DNA of 64,000 nt from Gammaproteobacteria bacterium (GTDB taxonomy: Bacteria; Pseudomonadota; Gammaproteobacteria; DSM-19610): the NCBI GenBank assembly GCA_026197075.1, contig JAPHQV010000013.1, positions 1 to 64,000 of the forward strand. The letters are read 5' to 3'. Under the pieces are notes generated by a model. The model saw only the letters and a program-made list of their open reading frames with translations. It searched no databases and had not been told where the DNA came from. Positions 1-9,287 of the stretch are shown here, piece by piece (positions within the stretch are counted from its first letter, which is position 1; each line of letters starts with the position of its first letter). Made by a program: the position numbers and the translations under genes.

Positions 1-1428
1 GACAGCCGCCTGATGCAGGCGAAGGTCGATACACTGATCTGGCGCGAGCCGGTGACCATCGGTGCCGAGGGCTCCATCCGCCAGGCCGCCCAGCGCATGA
101 GCAGCGAACGGGCCTCCTCCCTGCTGGTGGTGGCGAATGAAAAACTGACGGGTATTCTCACCGATCGGGATCTGCGCCAGCGGGTTATCGCCGCCGGGGT
201 CGATGTCGAGCGCCCCCTGGGCGAGGTCATGACCCGCGATCCGCAAACCCTGCCTGCCAGTGCCACCGTATTCGAGGCGATGATCCACATGACCCGGCTG
301 CATGTTCATCATCTGCCGATCCTGGACGGGCAGGGCCGGTTGCAGGGCGTGATTACCGCCAGTGACATACTCCACCATTACAACCTCAACACGGTTTCAC
401 TGGCCAGCAGCATCCGGCACAGTCAGGACCTGGACGCCCTGGTCGTGGCCAGCCGCCAGTTACCGGAATTGCAGGCACAGTTGATCCGCGGCGGCATGGG
501 CGCCGACCAGCTTACCCAGGCATTGTGCGCGGTCACCGACGGCATCACCCGGCGCCTGTTGGAAATGGCCGAGGAAACACTCGGCCCGCCGCCCATTCCC
601 TATGCCTGGGTAGTGTGCGGCTCCCAGGCGCGACGGGAGCAGACCGCCGTATCCGATCAGGACAACGCCCTGTTGCTGGACGATGGTTACGGTGCGGAGC
701 ATGCAGCCTATTTCGAGGCGCTGGCACGTTTCGTCAGTGACGGACTGGCCCGTTGCGGCTTTGTCTATTGTCCGGGCAACGTGATGGCCACCAACCCGGT
801 CTGGCGTCAGCCACGCAAGGTCTGGCAAGGTTACTTTCGAAACTGGATCGATAATCCTGACCCCAAGGCCCTGATGCATGCCAGTATCTTCTTCGACATG
901 CGCGCCCTGCATGGTGAGCCGGGACTGTTTTCCGGCCTGCAACAGGAGGTGCTGCGACAGTGCCGGAGGAACAGCATCTTTCTCGCCCACCTGGCCGCCA
1001 ACGCCCTGCACTACCGCCCGCCGCTGGGTTTCTTTCGCCAGCTCGTGCTGATCCACGGCGGTGAGCATGACGACACCCTGGATATCAAGCATCGTGGTGT
1101 GATCCCGATCGTGGACATGGTGCGGGTTCATGCCCTGGCCGCCGGCTTGCCCGCCACCAATACCCGGGAGCGTATCCAGGCGGCCGAGGCCTGCGGTGAG
1201 CTGAGCCATGGCGGGGCACAGGACCTGTTGTATGCGCTGGAATTCATCGCGACACTGCGCGCGCGACACCAGGCACAGCAGCATCTCGAGGGCCTGCCCA
1301 TGGATAATTACCTGCGTCCCGACAGCCTGAGCCGTCCCGAGCGCAACCAGCTCAAGGATGCCTTCTCCATTATCAGCATCCTGCAAGAGGCCCTGGAGCA
1401 ACGCTACCAGACCGCCAGGATCGCCTGA
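1..1428 (+). CDS. CBS-domain DUF294 nucleotidyltransferase, 5' end cut by window
   Basis: The frame is open from base 1, so the methionine at 13 is probably internal and the gene starts outside the window. The visible part has two CBS domains (about residues 10-66 and 70-125 counted from that Met), then a DUF294 nucleotidyltransferase-like domain. Its signature is GSQARREQ followed by SDQD around residues 203-217, which gives the G-S and D-x-D metal-binding pattern of the pol-beta fold. A DUF294 C-terminal helical domain follows. Full family members usually begin with a cyclic-nucleotide-binding domain, presumably upstream here. The protein is likely cytoplasmic and signal-responsive (adenine nucleotides at the CBS domains), with unknown target. 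The exonuclease gene follows after 2 bases, a pairing often seen next to acetate-utilisation genes in gammaproteobacteria. Confidence 0.85.
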   Translation, partial: DSRLMQAKVDTLIWREPVTIGAEGSIRQAAQRMSSERASSLLVVANEKLTGILTDRDLRQRVIAAGVDVERPLGEVMTRDPQTLPASATVFEAMIHMTRLHVHHLPILDGQGRLQGVITASDILHHYNLNTVSLASSIRHSQDLDALVVASRQLPELQAQLIRGGMGADQLTQALCAVTDGITRRLLEMAEETLGPPPIPYAWVVCGSQARREQTAVSDQDNALLLDDGYGAEHAAYFEALARFVSDGLARCGFVYCPGNVMATNPVWRQPRKVWQGYFRNWIDNPDPKALMHASIFFDMRALHGEPGLFSGLQQEVLRQCRRNSIFLAHLAANALHYRPPLGFFRQLVLIHGGEHDDTLDIKHRGVIPIVDMVRVHALAAGLPATNTRERIQAAEACGELSHGGAQDLLYALEFIATLRARHQAQQHLEGLPMDNYLRPDSLSRPERNQLKDAFSIISILQEALEQRYQTARIA

Positions 1429-1430
1429 GC

Positions 1431-2111
1431 ATGTTCGCTGGCTGGGCCATGGATTACCGGCGTCGGCGCCTGCTCGGACGGGCCGGCGCCGGACCCCTGC
1501 GGGAGTTCTATCGCCAGCCCTTCGTGGCGGGGGGAAGTGATTGCCGCGAACTCCGCTTTGTCGCCCTGGACCTGGAGACCACCGGCCTGGATCCCGGGAC
1601 CGACGCGATCCTCAGCATTGGACTGGTGGAGATTCACCGGCTGCGCATCGACCTCTCCAGTGCGCGTCATGTCCTGCTGCGTGCCGATCGACCGATCCCG
1701 GAACAGAGCGTGATCATTCACCACATTACCGATGATCAGGCCGCCGACGGTGAACGGCTGGAATCGGTCCTGCCCGGGTTGTTGGCACGGTTGGCGGGCA
1801 AGGTGCTGGTGGCCCACCATGCCGATTTCGAGATGCGCTTTCTGGGCCAGGCCTGCCAGCGGCTGTACGGGGCGGGATTCCTGATGCCGGTGATCGATAC
1901 CCAGCGAATCGCCAGGCGCGGCCTGGAGCGAAGCAACCAGGTCATTGGCCCGCAGACCTTGCGCCTGGCGGAATGCCGTCGGCGTCACGGCCTGCCCCGG
2001 TATCGCCTGCACAATGCCCTCAGCGACGCGCTGGCCTGTGCCGAGCTCTTCCTGGTGCAGATGGCGCAGCATGATGGCAACAAGCCGATCAAACTGAAAA
2101 ACTTTCGCTAA
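1431..2111 (+). CDS. DEDDh 3'-5' exonuclease, DNA polymerase III epsilon-like
   Basis: The 226-residue protein carries the DEDDh exonuclease motifs in order: LDLETTGLD (Asp47, Glu49), AHHADFE in the middle, and HNALSDALA near the end with the catalytic His and Asp. An N-terminal segment of about 40 basic residues precedes the fold. It should remove nucleotides 3'-5' from DNA or RNA. It lacks the polymerase-binding tail of a housekeeping DnaQ, so it is better seen as an accessory epsilon-like nuclease. It starts 2 bases after the DUF294 gene and is certainly co-transcribed with it. Confidence 0.88.
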   Translation: MFAGWAMDYRRRRLLGRAGAGPLREFYRQPFVAGGSDCRELRFVALDLETTGLDPGTDAILSIGLVEIHRLRIDLSSARHVLLRADRPIPEQSVIIHHITDDQAADGERLESVLPGLLARLAGKVLVAHHADFEMRFLGQACQRLYGAGFLMPVIDTQRIARRGLERSNQVIGPQTLRLAECRRRHGLPRYRLHNALSDALACAELFLVQMAQHDGNKPIKLKNFR

Positions 2112-2124
2112 GTCGATCCTTTGA

Positions 2125-3444
2125 CTAGGAGCCCGCCAATCGGCGGTAGGCCATGGCCAGCGCAGCATCGTCGCCGACATTGCCGGGGAAGATCACCACC
2201 GGCAGCCCGGGAAACTGGGGATGATCGTCGGGGCAGCGCACTACCGAGCAGCCGGGCAGGATCTGGCCGAGCACGCGGGCGGTACGCAGTGACAGGCCGT
2301 GAGACAGCACGTCATTGGACGTGATGCCACCCTTGCTGATCAGGAATCCGATATCGGCGGGCAGGCGGTGCACCACTTCCATCAAAAAGGTGGATACCAG
2401 CTCGCCAAAGGCCAGGCGAGTCTGTTCATTCTCGAACACGATCTCCTGGCGGCTGGTAAAGATCACCGGGGTGCGGTGGCGCGCATGGGCTTCCTCGATG
2501 CGTTCCATGACCTCGGTAAGTAATTCCCGCGCCTGATCAGGCAGCCGTGTCACGTCCACTTCCACGGGCGCCACATCGGCCTCTGCCAACAGCTGCTGCA
2601 GCTGGCGCGTGGTCTTGCTTACATGGGAACCCACCAATACGGCACCGGCGCGTCCACCCCGCACATACTGGCGCATGTCCTGCGCGGCCACCGGTTGCGG
2701 TGGCAGGGCGGCCAGGGCGCTGACGATGCCGGCGGCACTGCGACACAGGAAACGCTTGCCCTGGCGGGCCGCGGCGTTCAGGTCGGCGGCGAAGGCAACC
2801 AGGTCCTCGTGATTCTCGGCATCGACCGCGCAGGCGACATTGCCGGACAGGGCCAGCAGACGTTCCAGGCAGCCGCCACGTATCTCGGCCAGACCGAAGC
2901 GTTCCACCTGCTCGGCGCGTATACGCCCACCGGTCTTTTCCTCCACGTAATCGGGCAGGAAGGCATGCCGGTAGCCGAACACCGAATCACGGGCGAACTC
3001 GGTCTCGTTGACGGGCACCGGCGTGCCGTCGACCAGCAGATAGTGCACCCCGTCGCGGGTGATGCGCCCACCTTCGATGAAGGCCGGGATGAGGAAATGG
3101 GCATCGAAGGGCCCCAGTTCCTCGGCGATGATGTCGGTCTCGACGGGATAGTGCCCGCGCAGGGTGGAATCGGAGCGGCTGATCAGGATCGGCTCGATCA
3201 CGCGACCATTGTCCGCCAGTTCCCGCAGGGCCTGCTGGAGGTTCTGGCATACCTCGCGGGTGAGCACGCTGGCATGTGCCGCGCTCATGCCGCGGGTATT
3301 GGTGAGCACGAAGAACAGCGGTGCCTTGTCCAGCAGCGCTTCGCGCAGGGTGGCGACATCCCAGCGTGTCAGCAGCAGACAGCTGTGCACCGTCTGCGAA
3401 CCGGTGGGGTCGTCGTCGAGCACGACGATTTTGGTTTCTGCCAT
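2125..3444 (-). CDS. Four-carbon acid sugar kinase family protein (DUF1537)
   Basis: The protein is about 439 residues and opens with the family hallmark VLDDDPTGSQ near its N-terminus. A C-terminal nucleotide-binding half contains SKGGITSNDV and a FPGNVGDD segment. Family members such as OtnK and DtnK phosphorylate four-carbon acid sugars (erythronate, threonate) with ATP. The start at 3444 has an AG-rich site just upstream; a 14-residue longer form from 3486 would run into a repeat and is unlikely. It lies downstream of the phosphoketolase-like gene on the same strand, across a 209-base gap filled with repeats. The dehydrogenase and decarboxylase that usually accompany these kinases are absent, so the true substrate is open. 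Confidence 0.85.
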   Translation of the reverse strand: MAETKIVVLDDDPTGSQTVHSCLLLTRWDVATLREALLDKAPLFFVLTNTRGMSAAHASVLTREVCQNLQQALRELADNGRVIEPILISRSDSTLRGHYPVETDIIAEELGPFDAHFLIPAFIEGGRITRDGVHYLLVDGTPVPVNETEFARDSVFGYRHAFLPDYVEEKTGGRIRAEQVERFGLAEIRGGCLERLLALSGNVACAVDAENHEDLVAFAADLNAAARQGKRFLCRSAAGIVSALAALPPQPVAAQDMRQYVRGGRAGAVLVGSHVSKTTRQLQQLLAEADVAPVEVDVTRLPDQARELLTEVMERIEEAHARHRTPVIFTSRQEIVFENEQTRLAFGELVSTFLMEVVHRLPADIGFLISKGGITSNDVLSHGLSLRTARVLGQILPGCSVVRCPDDHPQFPGLPVVIFPGNVGDDAALAMAYRRLAGS

Positions 3445-3468
3445 GTTTTTCTCTTTTAAATCCTTTAT

Positions 3469-3650
3469 GAACCGCCAAGGCGCCAAGGCGCCAAGAGCGC
3501 CAAGAAATCATTTGTTCACCGCAAAGGCGCAAAGGTCGCCAAGAAAACCACTAACAATTGATTGGCCTGATTCTTCCGTCATTCCCGCATCCGCGGGAAT
3601 GACGAGGACGGGCTGTTCTTGGCGTCCTTTGCGCCTTTGCGGTTGCAATC
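3469..3650. repeat. GCAAAGGCGC-type inverted repeat element with nested palindrome
   Basis: The left arm near 3515-3545 reads CACCGCAAAGGCGCAAAG and the right arm near 3619-3650 reads CCTTTGCGCCTTTGCGG, so the two are inverted copies. A run of GCCAAG units sits at 3473-3505. Inside the element, 3577-3604 is a perfect 12-base stem (CGTCATTCCCGC) with a 4-base loop, which belongs to the other dispersed repeat family of this window. The element separates the TPP-enzyme gene from the kinase gene. A second copy of the same type lies at 60543-60682. Confidence 0.75.
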
Positions 3651-3653
3651 CAT

Positions 3654-5870
3654 CTACATCCCCAGCAGCATCCGCGCCCGCGCCTCGATGGCCGGGGCGT
3701 CCACGCCGTTGAAGCTCATCAACTCGCCGGCGGCGGCGACGGTCTCGCCGCGCTGCCAGCACAGGGTGTCGCGTCGGCACTGGCTGCGCAGCAGCACCGG
3801 TTCCAGGGTGGCGCTGGGGCCGCCGCTGATGGCGAGCAAGGCGTCGGCGTCGAACAGTCTGGCGAAGCTCGCATCATCCATGAAAGTGCCGTCGGGTTCG
3901 CTCACGCTGTTCCAGCTCACGTCACTCGCGCGATACAGGCGGCGCGGGTTGACGATGCTGACGATGCGCACCCGGGCGCCGGCCTGCTCCAATGCCTCGC
4001 GGGCCGTGAAGGCCGGCAGCAGGACCATGTCGCCAGCCACGGCCAGGACGAGGAGCGGGCCGCTTCCGGAGGCGCTTTCATACAGGGTCACGGCACCGTC
4101 CTCGATGGCCTGGCGCGCCTGGGCGAGCGTGGTGCGCACCGGCAGGGCGGTCTTGGAGGCGAAGATGGCGATGGACTTGTTGTGCGTGCCCAGTGCCCAT
4201 TCGTAGGCCGCCTGGATCATGTTGGCGTCACAGGGAAACAGGGGGAAATGGTTGCCGTTGCGCATCATGGCGGCGCAATAGGACTCGATCTCCGGACGCT
4301 GGTGGGTCCAGCCGTTGCGACCCTGTTCCAGTGCCCCGGCGGTGAACATGTTCACCTGCGAGGGCGTCCTGCGGCGCAGTTCCGCCATGGCCTGGGACAC
4401 GGTCTGCACGATGGGCCAGCCGTTGATGGCGAAGCTCTCGTAGGAAAGCCACAGGGAACGGCCGCCGAACAGGGCGATGGCGGCGGCCAGGCCGGCGCAG
4501 GCGTCCTCGTTCAGCGGTTCGTACACCTGGCCGTTGGGCGACTGGTTGTAGAGCGGGTCCGCGGTCGGGTGGCGGATCTTCAGCGCGTCGTTGATGTTCT
4601 TCATGGCCGAGGCCTCGTTGCCGTCGGCGTTGGTCACCACGAAGGCCGGGTCGCGCTGGCCCACGGCCGCGACCACGGCGCCGAAGCAGGTGGCCGGCAC
4701 CTGGCTTTCACCCAGGGGGAAGTCCTTGAGCGGCAGGTCGCCGAGATCTACCAGGGTGCGCTCGCGCTCGGTGGCCACCGTCTGGCTGGCGGGACCACCG
4801 CCGGCGCGGCTGAGATTGGTGCGCACCAGGTCCCAGGCATCCACATGCAGGGCGCGTCGCTTGAGGCCCTGGATGATGTGCTCGGCATCCAGGGTATCGG
4901 CCGGATAGAGGTTGTGGGCCTTGGCGCCGATGGCATGCACGCCGGCCCCCTTGAGCTGCTTGAGGATGAAGGCAGTGCGCGTGCCACTCAGCGCCTGCTT
5001 CGCGGCGCGGTCGAGGCCCTCGAGCACGGCGCCCTGGAAGGCCAGGCGCTGTGACAGGGAGAAGCGGCTGCTGTCCACGTAGGCCCCGTCCTGATTGCTG
5101 TCGTCGAAGTCCTTCGCGTCCACCAGGATGACATCATCGAAGCCATGCACATGCCAGTAGGCGGTCATGGCCTCGTTGGACATCAGGGACACCATGGAAT
5201 GGTGCTCCTGGCTGTAGCCGTTCCACACCAGCACCGGCAGGTAGTTGGTCACCTGCGGGAAGGCGGTCTTGAAGTGCATGAACGACGACATGATGTAGGG
5301 TTCACCCAGGCCGCCGTCACCGATGGTCACGGGGAACAGGGTGCCGGGGTTGAGCAGGGCACCGCCCATGGCGAAATGCTGGCCCTGGCCCAGGGGGCCG
5401 GCGGGGGCGAGCAGGCCGGGGATGGCGCCCGACAGGTGGCCGAGCAGGCCGTGGCGTTCGCGAAAGCGCGCGCGCAGGTCGGACACGGTGCGGATATCCA
5501 TGGCCTCCAGGGAACCATCCAGGAACATGGCGCTGTAGAAGCCGGGCGCATGGTGACCCACCTCGGTGACGATGTGCTTGTGGCCCAGCATCATCAGGGC
5601 GGCATGGGCCTCGGCCGAGGAGGCATGGCCACCCGGGTGGCCGGAGGCCTTGCTGCCGCAGACCTGCAGGGTCAGGTAGCGCAGGGCGTCGGCGGCCAGC
5701 AGGGTCTGGAAGGCGGACTCCGGCGCGCTCGGATCGGCGAGGGCAGTCTGGCCCTCGGCGATGGCCGGGCGGGCAGCCAGTTCGTCACTACCCGGCCAGG
5801 CCGGGGCGAAGTACTGGATGCCGTCGCGGAAATCGGCGGGAGACAGGGCAAGTTCGGTGGCGGTGTTCAT
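3654..5870 (-). CDS. Phosphoketolase/transketolase-family TPP-dependent enzyme
   Basis: The 738-residue protein has a thiamine-diphosphate fold. Near the N-terminus is SGHPGGH, then the TPP/Mg motif starting GDGGLGEP and ending VWNGYS (the NGY form is typical of phosphoketolases). The pyrimidine-binding domain has VYEPLNED, LSYESFAI, a GWTHQRPE loop and PCDAN. Those last elements resemble the XFP phosphoketolase family (YEAF, HQDP, PDAN) more than classical transketolase, but the N-terminal phosphoketolase signature is not canonical. The expected chemistry is TPP-dependent cleavage or ketol transfer of a sugar or acid-sugar substrate; the precise reaction is unknown. It is divergent from an IclR regulator and upstream of an acid-sugar kinase, which suggests a catabolic route for an unidentified sugar acid. 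Confidence 0.75.
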   Translation of the reverse strand: MNTATELALSPADFRDGIQYFAPAWPGSDELAARPAIAEGQTALADPSAPESAFQTLLAADALRYLTLQVCGSKASGHPGGHASSAEAHAALMMLGHKHIVTEVGHHAPGFYSAMFLDGSLEAMDIRTVSDLRARFRERHGLLGHLSGAIPGLLAPAGPLGQGQHFAMGGALLNPGTLFPVTIGDGGLGEPYIMSSFMHFKTAFPQVTNYLPVLVWNGYSQEHHSMVSLMSNEAMTAYWHVHGFDDVILVDAKDFDDSNQDGAYVDSSRFSLSQRLAFQGAVLEGLDRAAKQALSGTRTAFILKQLKGAGVHAIGAKAHNLYPADTLDAEHIIQGLKRRALHVDAWDLVRTNLSRAGGGPASQTVATERERTLVDLGDLPLKDFPLGESQVPATCFGAVVAAVGQRDPAFVVTNADGNEASAMKNINDALKIRHPTADPLYNQSPNGQVYEPLNEDACAGLAAAIALFGGRSLWLSYESFAINGWPIVQTVSQAMAELRRRTPSQVNMFTAGALEQGRNGWTHQRPEIESYCAAMMRNGNHFPLFPCDANMIQAAYEWALGTHNKSIAIFASKTALPVRTTLAQARQAIEDGAVTLYESASGSGPLLVLAVAGDMVLLPAFTAREALEQAGARVRIVSIVNPRRLYRASDVSWNSVSEPDGTFMDDASFARLFDADALLAISGGPSATLEPVLLRSQCRRDTLCWQRGETVAAAGELMSFNGVDAPAIEARARMLLGM

Positions 5871-5926
5871 GGCGGGACTCCTTGGGGCTCAAAACCAGTT
5901 GCGACCACCATAGGCCCGGGCGTAAT

Positions 5927-5943
5927 ATTCCGCAATACGCAAT
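5927..5943. promoter_or_regulatory. Putative IclR operator, copy 1
   Basis: The 17-base site ATTCCGCAATACGCAAT is an imperfect palindrome (ATTnC ... GnAAT arms around CAATAC). A second copy begins 19 bases further on. The arms and the CAATACG core resemble operators known for IclR-family regulators. It lies in the divergent region between the TPP-enzyme gene and the iclR-like gene. Confidence 0.6.
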
Positions 5944-5945
5944 CG

Positions 5946-5962
5946 ATTTCACAATACGAAAT
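5946..5962. promoter_or_regulatory. Putative IclR operator, copy 2, abutting the regulator start
   Basis: ATTTCACAATACGAAAT has perfect 5-base arms (ATTTC/GAAAT) around a 7-base spacer and ends immediately before the ATG at 5963. Occupancy here would block initiation of the regulator gene, so autoregulation is likely. The spacing to copy 1 is 19 bases, about two helical turns. Confidence 0.65.
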
Positions 5963-6709
5963 ATGGCAAACTCCGATCCCGGCTCCATCCAGGTCATAGA
6001 CCGCCTCACCGCCCTGCTCGAGGCCATCGCCCGTCACCGCGACCCGGTGAGCCTCAAGGTGCTGGCCGCCGACACGGGCCTGCATCCCTCCACCGCCTTC
6101 CGCATCCTGGCCGCCGCCACCGAGAACGGCCTGGTGGCGCGCGAGGGCACCGGCTACCGGCTCGGCATCCGCCTGCTGCAGTTGGGCAGTCGCGTGGCTT
6201 CGCACCAGGACCTGCGCCGCGCGGCGCGGCCGCTGATGGAGGCCTTGCGCGATGGAATCGGCGAGACGGTGAACCTCACCGTGCGTCAGGGTGACGAGGT
6301 GGTGTACCTGGATCGTGCCCTGCCCGAGCGCATGATGCGGGTGGAACAGCGTATCGGCAGCCGCGCCCCCCTGCATGTAACGGCGGTGGGCAAGCTCATG
6401 CTGGGCGAGGCGGGGGAGGCCGCCTGCCGTGACTATGCGCGTCGCACCGGCCTGCCGGGTTATACCCGTTACAGTTTCACCGACGAGGAAGAACTGGTGC
6501 AGCATGTTTCCGGCTGCCTGCGCTCCGGCTTCGCCTACGACGATGAAGAGGCCGAGACCGGCGTGGGCTGTATCGGAGTACTGGTGCACGACGATGCCGG
6601 CAATATCGTGGCCGGCCTGTCCATCTCCGCGCCCATCGAGCGGCGCCGCGAGGAATGGGTTGAGCGGCTCAAGGATGCGGGGCGGGAGCTGGAGCTACGG
6701 TTGGGATGA
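5963..6709 (+). CDS. IclR-family transcriptional regulator
   Basis: This 248-residue protein has an N-terminal winged helix-turn-helix (VSLKVLAADTGLHPSTAFRI region, about residues 25-50) and an IclR effector-binding domain that includes GETVNLTVRQGDEVVYLD and TAVGKLMLGE. The start at 5963 was preferred over 5882 because the longer form would translate the operator region. It is transcribed away from the phosphoketolase-like gene with both operators between them, so it presumably controls that gene and itself in response to a small carboxylic or sugar-acid effector. Confidence 0.9.
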   Translation: MANSDPGSIQVIDRLTALLEAIARHRDPVSLKVLAADTGLHPSTAFRILAAATENGLVAREGTGYRLGIRLLQLGSRVASHQDLRRAARPLMEALRDGIGETVNLTVRQGDEVVYLDRALPERMMRVEQRIGSRAPLHVTAVGKLMLGEAGEAACRDYARRTGLPGYTRYSFTDEEELVQHVSGCLRSGFAYDDEEAETGVGCIGVLVHDDAGNIVAGLSISAPIERRREEWVERLKDAGRELELRLG

Positions 6710-6854
6710 AGTAGAAAGGGGGTCGGTGATGAATACACCAAGCATTCGCCGATGCCATGGTGCGCGATCGAGGTGGAATGGGCCGGCATGAGGCCTATAC
6801 TCGGGAATGCCGCATGCCAAACGAGGCCGGCGTTCTTGTCAGGGAGTCGACCCC

Positions 6855-7610
6855 ATGAAACTCACTTCCATTTGCCTGGCCAACAAGGCCCTGTTGACGG
6901 CCGTATTGCTGTTATCCCTGGTAACCTCCGTACAGGGTGACTGGTGGCAAAAAGGCCGCGAACTGCTGCGGAATGTGGCGCCGGCCACCGAGACCTCATC
7001 CAACCTCTCCAGTCAGAAGGTGGCCGCGGGGCTGAAGGAGGCCCTGCGCGTGGGTTCGGAAACCGTGGTCGGCCAACTCGGCACCCTGGATGGCTTCAAC
7101 GCCGATCCCGAGGTGCGTATCCCCCTGCCGCCCAGCCTCGACCGGGTGCGTACCGCCCTGGGCAGGGTCGGCATGTCCGGCATGCTCGATGACCTGGAGC
7201 TGAAGCTGAATCGTGCCGCCGAGCACGCCACACCCAAGGCCCGGCAGTTGTTCATGCAGTCCATCGAGGCCATGACCATCAAGGATGCCATGGGCATCTA
7301 CCAGGGCCCGCCCGATGCCGCGACCCGCTATTTCCAGGACAGGATGTCGGAACCCCTGGCTGAGGAGATGCGCCCATTGGTAGCGGAAAGCCTGGCGGAG
7401 GTGGGCGCGGTCCAGTCCTATGATGCCGTGATGAACCGCTATCGTAACCTGCCCCTGGTGCCCGACATCAAGGCCGACCTCACCGAGCACGTGGTGGACC
7501 AGGGCATGGAGGGGATCTTCCATTACCTTGCCCGGGAGGAGGCCGCCATCCGCCAGAATCCCGTCAAGCGCACCACCGAACTGCTGCAGCAGGTATTCGG
7601 CGCCAAGTAA
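6855..7610 (+). CDS. Exported DUF4197 protein
   Basis: A 251-residue protein with a clear Sec signal peptide (hydrophobic stretch about residues 9-26, cleavage predicted after SVQG). The mature part matches DUF4197: ASSQKV-like opening, GLKEALRVGSE, IPLPPSL, and TIKDAMGIYQGPPDAATRYF. The start follows an AGGGAG site at 6841. DUF4197 proteins are periplasmic, largely helical and of unknown function. The gene stands alone between the IclR gene and the HerA-like ATPase. Confidence 0.88.
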   Translation: MKLTSICLANKALLTAVLLLSLVTSVQGDWWQKGRELLRNVAPATETSSNLSSQKVAAGLKEALRVGSETVVGQLGTLDGFNADPEVRIPLPPSLDRVRTALGRVGMSGMLDDLELKLNRAAEHATPKARQLFMQSIEAMTIKDAMGIYQGPPDAATRYFQDRMSEPLAEEMRPLVAESLAEVGAVQSYDAVMNRYRNLPLVPDIKADLTEHVVDQGMEGIFHYLAREEAAIRQNPVKRTTELLQQVFGAK

Positions 7611-7713
7611 ATCACACTCCCGACCTGTTCAGGGTTTCTCTAGGATTGATGCTCCCGATTCAGGGATAATCCTGTCCTTGGGTACGGGCGTTAACACAGC
7701 GGAGAACTACAAC

Positions 7714-9168
7714 ATGCAAAACGGAATCCTGGTGGGGGGCGCGGCCGGCAAGCAGGTGTGGCTGGATGCGGCCATGGCCAATCGCCACGGACTCATCACC
7801 GGTGCCACGGGCACGGGCAAGACCGTCACCCTCCAGGTACTGGCGGAATCCTTTTCGCGACTCGGCGTGCCGGTGTTCGCAGCCGATATCAAGGGTGACC
7901 TGTCGGGGGTGGCCAGGCCGGGCCGGGAGCACCCCAAGGTCAATGAACGCATTGCATCCATCGGGATCCAGGACCACGCCTTTTCCGGCTCGCCGGTACT
8001 GTTCTGGGACGTGCTGGGCACGCAGGGTCATGCCGTGCGCACCACCATCTCGGAGCTGGGTCCGGTACTGCTGGCGAACCTGCTGGAACTGAACGAGACC
8101 CAGGAAGGCGTGCTGCACATCGCCTTTGCCTTGGCCGATGATCAGGGACTGTTGCTGCTGGATCTGAAGGACCTGCGCGCGATGCTGAACTGGGTCAGCG
8201 ACAACGCCACAGAACTGGGTCGCGCCTATGGTCGTGTGTCACCGGCCAGCGTCACCGCCATCCTGCGTCGCCTGCTGGTGCTGGAACAGGCCGGGGGTGA
8301 CCAGTTTTTCGGCGAACCGGCACTGCGCATCGAGCACCTGCTGCAGCGGGATTTCTCCGGGCATGGTGTGATCAGCCTGCTGGATGCCACCACGCTGTAT
8401 CACAACCCGCGCATCTACGCGACCTTCCTGCTGTGGCTGCTGTCCGAACTGATGGAACAGCTGCCGGAGCAGGGTGACGCGCCCTTGCCGAAACTGGTGT
8501 TCTTCTTCGACGAGGCGCACCTGCTGTTCGACACGGCGCCGCCGGCCCTGCTGGAACGCATCACCCAGGTGGTACGCCTGATCCGTTCCAAGGGCGTGGG
8601 GGTGTTCTTCGTCACCCAGTATCCCAATGATGTGCCCGAGCAGGTGATCGGCCAGCTGGGCAATCGCATCCAGCATGCCCTGCGCGCCTTCACACCGAAC
8701 GATCGCAAGGCCTTGCGGGCGGCGGCACAGACCTTCCGTCCCAACCCCGCCTTCGACACCGAGGCCGCCATCGGCGAACTGGGCGTGGGCGAGGCCCTGG
8801 TGTCCACCCTCGATGCCAAAGGGGTGCCGAGCATGGTGGAGCGTACCCTGATCGCGCCGCCGCGTTCGCGCATCGGGCCCGTGAGTGTGGAGGAACGCCA
8901 GGAAATCATGTCCCGGTCACCGCTGCAGGGCCTGTATGAAAACGCCGTTGACCGGGAGTCGGCTTTTGAAATCCTGAAGAAGCGTGCCGAGGAGTTGGCG
9001 GAGCAGCGTATCGCGACACCGGCGGAGAGCAAGCCGCGCGCTAGTGCAGGTCGTCAGCGCCAGGGCGTGGTCGAGGCCTTCACCAAGTCGGTAATGCGCA
9101 GCATCGGCAGCAACCTGGGGCGCAGCATCGCGCGCGGTATCCTCGGTTCCATGCTCGGCCGGCGCTGA
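7714..9168 (+). CDS. HerA-like ATPase, DUF853 family
   Basis: The protein is about 484 residues from the ATG at 7714, which follows a GGAGA site; longer in-frame starts would cover the intergenic spacer. Walker A is GATGTGKT near residues 28-35, and Walker B is VFFFDEAH near residue 265. A FVTQYPNDVP segment and a C-terminal SIARGILGSMLGRR tail fit the DUF853 family (E. coli YjgR-type). These are hexameric FtsK/HerA-class NTPases with no settled cellular role. No NurA-type nuclease gene accompanies it. Confidence 0.9.
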   Translation: MQNGILVGGAAGKQVWLDAAMANRHGLITGATGTGKTVTLQVLAESFSRLGVPVFAADIKGDLSGVARPGREHPKVNERIASIGIQDHAFSGSPVLFWDVLGTQGHAVRTTISELGPVLLANLLELNETQEGVLHIAFALADDQGLLLLDLKDLRAMLNWVSDNATELGRAYGRVSPASVTAILRRLLVLEQAGGDQFFGEPALRIEHLLQRDFSGHGVISLLDATTLYHNPRIYATFLLWLLSELMEQLPEQGDAPLPKLVFFFDEAHLLFDTAPPALLERITQVVRLIRSKGVGVFFVTQYPNDVPEQVIGQLGNRIQHALRAFTPNDRKALRAAAQTFRPNPAFDTEAAIGELGVGEALVSTLDAKGVPSMVERTLIAPPRSRIGPVSVEERQEIMSRSPLQGLYENAVDRESAFEILKKRAEELAEQRIATPAESKPRASAGRQRQGVVEAFTKSVMRSIGSNLGRSIARGILGSMLGRR

Positions 9169-9287
9169 GTGAAAGGGGGCGGCGAGCAGCCCCTCGCCCC
9201 TGCCTGATCCTCACCTGTGATCATAACCCATTGATTGTAAGCGCCAACTGTCAGATAGCTATACTTTACACAATGGGGCAAAGTATT

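Noticed and set aside
2623-3459. 278-residue plus-strand frame
   Set aside because: It is antisense to the DUF1537 kinase, whose motifs are unambiguous.
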